NCBI GenBank assembly: GCA_030705665.1 | Contig: JAUZQA010000131.1 | Location: 1-9,130 of the forward strand | Reading direction: 5' to 3' | Source: Bacillota bacterium | Lineage (GTDB): Bacteria > Bacillota > Bacilli > Bacillales_B > DSM-18226 | DNA: 9,130 nucleotides | In this document: in pieces, positions 5,894 through 9,130 of the stretch | How positions within the stretch are numbered: position 1 is the stretch's first letter | Layout of the letters: every line of letters begins with the position of its first letter | The notes under the pieces: generated by a model | Seen by the model: the letters and a program-made list of their open reading frames with translations, nothing else | Told to the model about the DNA's origin: nothing | Databases searched by the model: none | Position numbers and translations under genes: made by a program

Positions 5894-5908
5894 TAATAAT
5901 TATTATCA
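5894..5908. promoter_or_regulatory. Fur-like 7-1-7 box upstream of the cation efflux gene
   Basis: TAATAATTATTATCA matches the Bacillus Fur-type consensus TGATAATNATTATCA at 13 of 14 fixed positions. It lies about 95 bases upstream of the -35 of the cation efflux promoter, far for simple repression, so it may act at a distance or belong to a lost promoter. Fur, PerR and Zur boxes resemble one another; Fur fits best by base match. A/T-rich sequence raises the chance of a random hit. Confidence 0.42.
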
Positions 5909-5967
5909 TTAGTCTTAGCGATTATTCATTAAAAAAATTAATATCAAAGAGGATGAATGCAATTATC

Positions 5968-6027
5968 ATTCTCAATTATATTAAAATATTCTCAATTATA
6001 ATTGACGATATTATTTTTTGAGAATAT
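5968..6027. promoter_or_regulatory. Repeated operator-like elements around the efflux promoter
   Basis: ATTCTCAATTATA occurs at 5968-5980 and again at 5988-6000, exactly 20 bases apart. ATATTCTCAA (5986-5995) is inverted as TTGAGAATAT (6018-6027), about three helical turns away and overlapping the -10. A perfect 14-base palindrome, TCAATTATAATTGA (5992-6005), overlaps the -35. Same-face spacing around a promoter is typical of repressor sites. The regulator is unknown; TGAGAAT half-sites also occur in some Fur-family boxes. Confidence 0.55.
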
Positions 6028-6030
6028 AAT
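6002..6030 (+). promoter_or_regulatory. Near-consensus sigma-A promoter of the cation efflux gene
   Basis: TTGACG at 6002-6007 and perfect TATAAT at 6025-6030 are separated by 17 bases. The predicted start of transcription near 6037 leaves a 67-base leader before the ATG. Such a strong core promoter makes sense if it is normally held off by the surrounding operator-like repeats. Confidence 0.82.
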
Positions 6031-6103
6031 TAACAACGTAAAGTCAGAGAGAGGTCATTGTAATTGCATTCCTATAAATGGGGTGTGAAGGAGAGGTTTA
6101 TTT

Positions 6104-7003
6104 ATGTTTAATTCAAATAGAAAAGTGAAGGTTGCTTCTTTATCTATTATATCGAACACCATTCTGATCATTTTTAAAGTGATCGCAGGGATTTTGAGTG
6201 GATCAGTTAGTATTATTTCTGAAGCCATTCATTCCGGAATGGATCTTATCGCTTCTTTCATTGCTTTCATTTCTGTCAAAGTGTCTACTATGCCTGCTGA
6301 TGAAAAACATCCTTATGGACATGGAAAAGTAGAGAATATGTCTGCTCTCATCGAAGGCCTTTTGATCTTTGTAGCAGCTATTATGATTATTACTGAGGCA
6401 GTCAAAAAATTAATTGCGCCTGCTGAATTAGAACAAACGAATATTGCGATAGGCGTCATGTTTATTTCAGCATTAATCAATTTGGTGGTTTCAAGAATTC
6501 TATTAAAGGTGGCAAAGGAAGAAGATTCTATGGCGTTAGAGGCAGATGCTCTTCATTTGAAAACAGATGTTTACACTGCTTTGGGAGTAGGAATTGGCAT
6601 TCTGCTGATCAAACTTACAGGTTTTAGTATTCTTGACCCGATTGTGGCTATCCTTGTAGCGCTAATGATCATCAAAGAGGCATGGGAACTATGCAAAAAT
6701 GCTTTTGACTTCCTTCTAGATTCAAAATTATCTGATGAAGAAGAAGCAGAGGTGAAAAAAGTCATTCTTAACCATAGTCATCAATTTATCGATTATCATA
6801 AACTTAAGACAAGAAAGTCTGGAAATGTGAAACATATTGATTTTCATATTACGGTTCCCTCAGAACTTACAGTTACAGATACACATAATATTATTGGAAG
6901 CTTGAAAAAAGACATGAATGAAACATTAAAAAATACGAGGGTTAACATTCATGTTGATCCATATAAGGGTAAAGACCCGAAAAATGGGGGTTCACAACGT
7001 TAA
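6104..7003 (+). CDS. Cation diffusion facilitator (FieF/YiiP-like divalent metal exporter)
   Basis: This is a predicted cytoplasmic-membrane antiporter exporting Zn2+, Fe2+ or a similar ion. The start follows AAGGAGAGG (6088-6096) by 7 bases. The 299-residue product has six membrane helices (about 10-195) and a C-terminal cytoplasmic domain. The transport site is His43/Asp47 in helix 2 and His151/Asp155 in helix 5. The loop site appears as Asp66/His69/His73 in HPYGHGK. The cytoplasmic site residues His232, His248, His261, His283 and Asp285 all match those described for E. coli YiiP. YiiP has Asp in place of His43; the HxxxD/HxxxD pairing is that of zinc-selective family members. The operator context hints at an iron-type regulator, so Zn2+ versus Fe2+ is unresolved. 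The last residues (KGKDPKNGGSQR) are a hydrophilic tail. It is monocistronic and converges on the cupin gene. Confidence 0.92.
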   Translation: MFNSNRKVKVASLSIISNTILIIFKVIAGILSGSVSIISEAIHSGMDLIASFIAFISVKVSTMPADEKHPYGHGKVENMSALIEGLLIFVAAIMIITEAVKKLIAPAELEQTNIAIGVMFISALINLVVSRILLKVAKEEDSMALEADALHLKTDVYTALGVGIGILLIKLTGFSILDPIVAILVALMIIKEAWELCKNAFDFLLDSKLSDEEEAEVKKVILNHSHQFIDYHKLKTRKSGNVKHIDFHITVPSELTVTDTHNIIGSLKKDMNETLKNTRVNIHVDPYKGKDPKNGGSQR

Positions 7004-7160
7004 AAAATTCCAAGAAGAAAAAATGACCCCCAAAAAAGTCTGACGGTTTATCGGTCAGTTTGAGCAGATGGTAGGTAATGTCACTTTGTATTTCTATGCG
7101 GTTTGACAAAAACATTTTTTTGTTTAAGCCTTTTAATTTAAATTAGTTTTATATGTATTA

Positions 7161-7580
7161 CTATTCTTTTTTTTCTTCAGCAGCAATTGCATCAGCTCTT
7201 GTTTCGTGCACAGTACCAAAAGGATGTTGAACCGGTGCATAAATAGAATAAAGTTTTAATGGTTGATCACCTGTATTAGTAACATTATGCCATTTACCTG
7301 CAGGCACAAAAATTCCATAGTCTTTCTCAGCTTTTACTTCGAATTCCAAAATGTCTTTACTAGTTCCCATCTGAACAAGCCCCTTACCTTTTTCTATACG
7401 TAAAAATTGATCATGATCCGGATGAACTTCTAAACCAATATCTTCTCCTACTTCAATAGACATTAATGTTAATTGAAGGTTTTGTCCTGTCCATAATGCT
7501 GTCCGGTAGTTATTGTTTTGAACCGTTGCTTCTTCAATATTGGTTACATATGGTTTTGCTCCATAATCTTTTAATTCCAT
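7161..7580 (-). CDS. Small single-domain cupin protein
   Basis: This is a cytoplasmic 139-residue cupin of unknown substrate. The ATG at 7580 is preferred because the in-frame ATG 15 bases upstream overlaps the GGAGG that serves the chosen start. Cupin motif 1 is seen around GEDIGLEVHPDHDQFLRIE (residues 45-63) with His53, Asp57/Gln58 and Glu63 as possible ligands; the usual HxH is absent. Motif 2 is FVPAGKWHNVTN (91-102), matching P-x-G-x2-H-x3-N with His98. The C-terminal YSIYAPVQHPFGTVHETRADA is typical of a widespread Bacillota/archaeal group of cupins. A Fur-like box lies about 50 bases upstream. It is divergent in role from its neighbours, though all relate to metals. Enzymatic function cannot be stated. 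Confidence 0.85.
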   Translation of the reverse strand: MELKDYGAKPYVTNIEEATVQNNNYRTALWTGQNLQLTLMSIEVGEDIGLEVHPDHDQFLRIEKGKGLVQMGTSKDILEFEVKAEKDYGIFVPAGKWHNVTNTGDQPLKLYSIYAPVQHPFGTVHETRADAIAAEEKKE

Positions 7581-7630
7581 TAAAAATTCCTCCATTTATT
7601 AATAAGATATTTATTTATAGATTTGCTCTT

Positions 7631-7645
7631 TCATAATTATTATCT
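7631..7645. promoter_or_regulatory. Second Fur-like 7-1-7 box, upstream of the cupin gene
   Basis: TCATAATTATTATCT matches TGATAATNATTATCA at 12 of 14 fixed positions. It sits 51-65 bases before the cupin start codon, in the usual promoter zone. No clear -35/-10 pair was found beside it. Fur or PerR would both be reasonable. A chance match is possible in this A/T-rich spacer. Confidence 0.35.
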
Positions 7646-7675
7646 GCACTAATATATTAGAAATTCCATTGAAAA

Positions 7676-8040
7676 TTAATGTGCAGATGTAATCGGGCAA
7701 GTACTTGCTACAAAGGCTGCTAGTCCCCCGACTAACATGGTTTGGAATGCACTTTACCATAGAGCAGTACCAGTAAATCTACCTCTTATGTATCCGAATA
7801 TCAAACGAAAAATCAATGTCATAATGATGAATTTTTTTAGCAAGTATATGATGGGAAAAGACGAGGTAGGCAAGTAAAGGGATAAGTCCTCCTTCGATAG
7901 GAAATTGCATTGTTAATGAACTTTTTCTTGTCTTGGTTGGTTCTGGTTTTTCTAAACCTCACTCAGACCTCATCATAAAATCAATCTATTGTTAAGGTTT
8001 TTTCCTCAGCACATCCTCCTAGCAAATATCCATTGACCCC
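7676..8040 (-). pseudogene. Decayed VIT1/CCC1-family paralogue
   Basis: The minus-strand translation aligns in pieces to the intact transporter next door. IFGYIRGRFTGTALW, then an in-frame TAA, then SAFQTMLVGGLAAFVA matches its C-terminus. LEKPEPTKTRKS and EGGLIPLLAYLVF, in another frame, match its third-helix region, and GYLLGG near 8026 matches GYLAGK. Between the last two, about 45 codons are missing: the helical metal-binding insert. The first transmembrane helix and start codon are also gone. Frameshifts, stops, the internal deletion and the 5' truncation make it non-functional. It lies directly downstream of the intact copy, so it looks like one half of a tandem pair. The exact right-hand limit is uncertain. 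Confidence 0.85.
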
Positions 8041-8108
8041 ACACGAATTGACCCACCACTAGGCAGGAGATGAATGTATTTATCGTTTACCACATACGAA
8101 TTCAACCG

Positions 8109-8807
8109 TCAGGTGAGAATTCTTGCTAGACCGAATGCAACTGCTGCGGCAAGTCCTCCAGTAATCATAGTTTGAAAAGCACTCTTCACCGGAGAAGTTC
8201 CTGTAAACCTTCCTTTTACATATCCAAAAATCAGTAATGCAATAAGTGTGACAATAACAGAAACCATTAATGCTGTTGCAGGTTTATGAAAGATAAAATA
8301 TGGAAACAAAGGGATTAACCCTCCAACAATATAAGAAATAGCAATGGTAATCGCACTGTTTCTCGCTCTTGTCGGCTCCGGCTTTTCTAGCCCCAATTCA
8401 AATTTCATCATAAAATCCACCCATTTTTCAGGTTTTTTTTTCATGGTTTTAGTAATCGGTTTGATTTGGTCTTCTTCAAGCCCATATTCCCTGAAAATTT
8501 CAGATACTTCCTCTTCTTCACGCTCTGGTAGTTCTATTACTTCGCGCCGTTCACGGGCAAGTTCAGATTCATAATGTTCCGCATCTGTTTTTCCTGCCAA
8601 ATATCCGCCAAGTCCCATTGCAATTGAACCTGCTGCAATTTCAGCGCCTCCGGCAGTGAGAATTAATGTTGATGTATCAACAGCACCGGACAGACCAGCA
8701 GCTAATGCAAACGGTACGGTTAATCCGTCTGACATACCAATGACAACATCTCGAATGAAGTCAGATCCAGAAAAATGTTGTTCTACGTGATGTAGGTGTT
8801 GATCCAT
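8109..8807 (-). CDS. VIT1/CCC1-family Fe2+/Mn2+ transporter
   Basis: This is an integral membrane protein of the vacuolar iron transporter family, which in plants and yeast moves Fe2+ or Mn2+ out of the cytosol. The start is supported by GGAGGTGA, 4 bases upstream. The 232-residue product has the family's first-helix signature SDGLTVPFALAAGLSG (26-41, with Asp27). Helix 2 spans about 45-72. Then comes a long acidic helical insert (about 75-140), rich in Glu, including HYESELARERREV and EREEEEVSEIF; in plant VIT1 such Glu residues bind metal. Three further helices follow (about 150-231). All expected parts are present, at normal length. A broken copy lies just downstream. With the cation diffusion facilitator nearby, a role in metal detoxification or storage is likely. 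Iron versus manganese cannot be decided. Confidence 0.9.
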   Translation of the reverse strand: MDQHLHHVEQHFSGSDFIRDVVIGMSDGLTVPFALAAGLSGAVDTSTLILTAGGAEIAAGSIAMGLGGYLAGKTDAEHYESELARERREVIELPEREEEEVSEIFREYGLEEDQIKPITKTMKKKPEKWVDFMMKFELGLEKPEPTRARNSAITIAISYIVGGLIPLFPYFIFHKPATALMVSVIVTLIALLIFGYVKGRFTGTSPVKSAFQTMITGGLAAAVAFGLARILT

Positions 8808-9011
8808 TTATTCACCTCCAATTTAACTAATGTAACACGAATAAAAAACGATTAATCATCACAAGTTTTAATTAAATGGGGGATTAAGTTAAACAAATGA
8901 GGTGGTCTCGACAAAGACCCCAATTCTTATTATGCTAATAAAAACATATAAATTATTCAGATATAAGAGTATTTAGTTTGATTGTGAAATGTTTCACTTA
9001 AACTAATGGGG
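8808..9011. other. A/T-rich intergenic region upstream of the VIT-type gene
   Basis: No ORF with a credible ribosome binding site is seen. A minus-strand promoter for the VIT-type gene must lie here, but no -35/-10 pair is convincing. Apart from the palindrome at 8982-8999, only a weak 5-bp hairpin, GGTCT with AGACC near 8904-8919, stands out. Confidence 0.4.
8982..8999. promoter_or_regulatory. Fnr/Rex-like palindrome
   Basis: TTGTGAAATGTTTCACTT matches the Fnr/Crp pattern TGTGA-N6-TCACA at 9 of 10 positions and the Rex pattern TTGTGAA-N4-TTCACAA at 12 of 14. Both families respond to oxygen or redox state. It lies about 175 bases from the VIT-type start and 13 bases before an orphan terminator, so the target is unclear. 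Confidence 0.45.
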
Positions 9012-9041
9012 GCATTACTGGAACAACGGTAATGCTTTTTT
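9012..9041 (+). terminator. Orphan plus-strand intrinsic terminator
   Basis: GCATTAC at 9012-9018 pairs with GTAATGC at 9029-9035, extended by one T-G wobble, and is followed by TTTTTTC. No plus-strand gene lies between 7003 and this point. It may end an unrecognised small RNA or short leader, or block read-through toward the promoter at the window's right edge. Confidence 0.72.
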
Positions 9042-9119
9042 CTTATTGAAGTAACGTCTCAGGATAGTTTAAGTTCAATCCTTCACATTCTTTAAAAGCA
9101 TCTTCTCAGCTTTTTATTC

Positions 9120-9128
9120 TGTTATAAT
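9120..9128 (+). promoter_or_regulatory. Extended -10 promoter pointing out of the window
   Basis: TGTTATAAT has a perfect TATAAT (9123-9128) with the TGn extension (9120-9122). No good -35 is seen at 16-18 bases, which extended -10 promoters can tolerate. The gene it would serve lies beyond the window. Confidence 0.55.
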
Positions 9129-9130
9129 AT

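Noticed and set aside
5968..6000. Direct repeats as a CRISPR or iteron array
   Set aside because: Only two 13-base copies, tied to a promoter; no further units, spacers or replication gene.
5957..6001. 14-codon ATG frame with a weak AGAGG upstream
   Set aside because: It lies upstream of the strong promoter at 6002-6030 and consists of the operator repeats; no evidence that it is transcribed.
7020..7055. CTGAC...GTCAG hairpin after the cation efflux gene
   Set aside because: Only five base pairs with a short T-run; too weak to call as a terminator.
7104..7132. Perfect TTGACA as a promoter
   Set aside because: No acceptable -10 lies 16-18 bases downstream and no plus-strand gene follows.

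Overview
The window looks like chromosomal DNA of a low-G+C Gram-positive bacterium (Bacillota) that respires with menaquinone. The support is A/T-rich spacers, strong GGAGG-type ribosome binding sites, a lipoprotein signal, a Tat-exported Rieske protein beside cytochrome b, an M-box leader, and Fur-like 7-1-7 boxes. The species cannot be named from the sequence.

Bases 1-300 hold a long hairpin and a cluster of AAGGACA half-sites upstream of a lipoprotein made of two tandem cupredoxin-like domains (301-1203). After a terminator comes a two-gene unit (1402-3188). It encodes a Rieske iron-sulfur protein and a single polypeptide joining a b6-type cytochrome b, a subunit IV-like part and a monohaem cytochrome c domain. 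Together these look like a compact quinol oxidation complex, with the cupredoxin as a plausible but unproven electron partner on the outer face.

Bases 3363-3867 form one long leader: promoter, M-box (ykoK) magnesium riboswitch, antiterminator/terminator, then a 37-codon ORF with its own strong ribosome binding site. It precedes an NRAMP-family transporter (3868-5496) whose metal-site residues are those of the NRAMP-related Mg2+ transporters. A strong terminator-like hairpin and a truncated tnpB remnant follow.

The right half is about transition metals. A cation diffusion facilitator (6104-7003) has a near-consensus promoter dressed with repeated operator-like elements and a Fur-like box further upstream. 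On the minus strand are a small cupin (7161-7580), with its own weaker Fur-like box, a decayed VIT1/CCC1 paralogue (about 7676-8040) and an intact VIT1/CCC1 transporter (8109-8807). The last 320 bases carry an Fnr/Rex-like palindrome, an orphan plus-strand terminator and an extended -10 promoter pointing out of the window.

The common theme is metal handling: copper and iron redox proteins on the left, magnesium import in the middle, divalent metal export or storage on the right. No tRNA, rRNA or CRISPR array was seen. The most unusual candidates are the two-layer leader of the magnesium transporter and the doubled CxxxC cupredoxin next to a b-c fusion complex.
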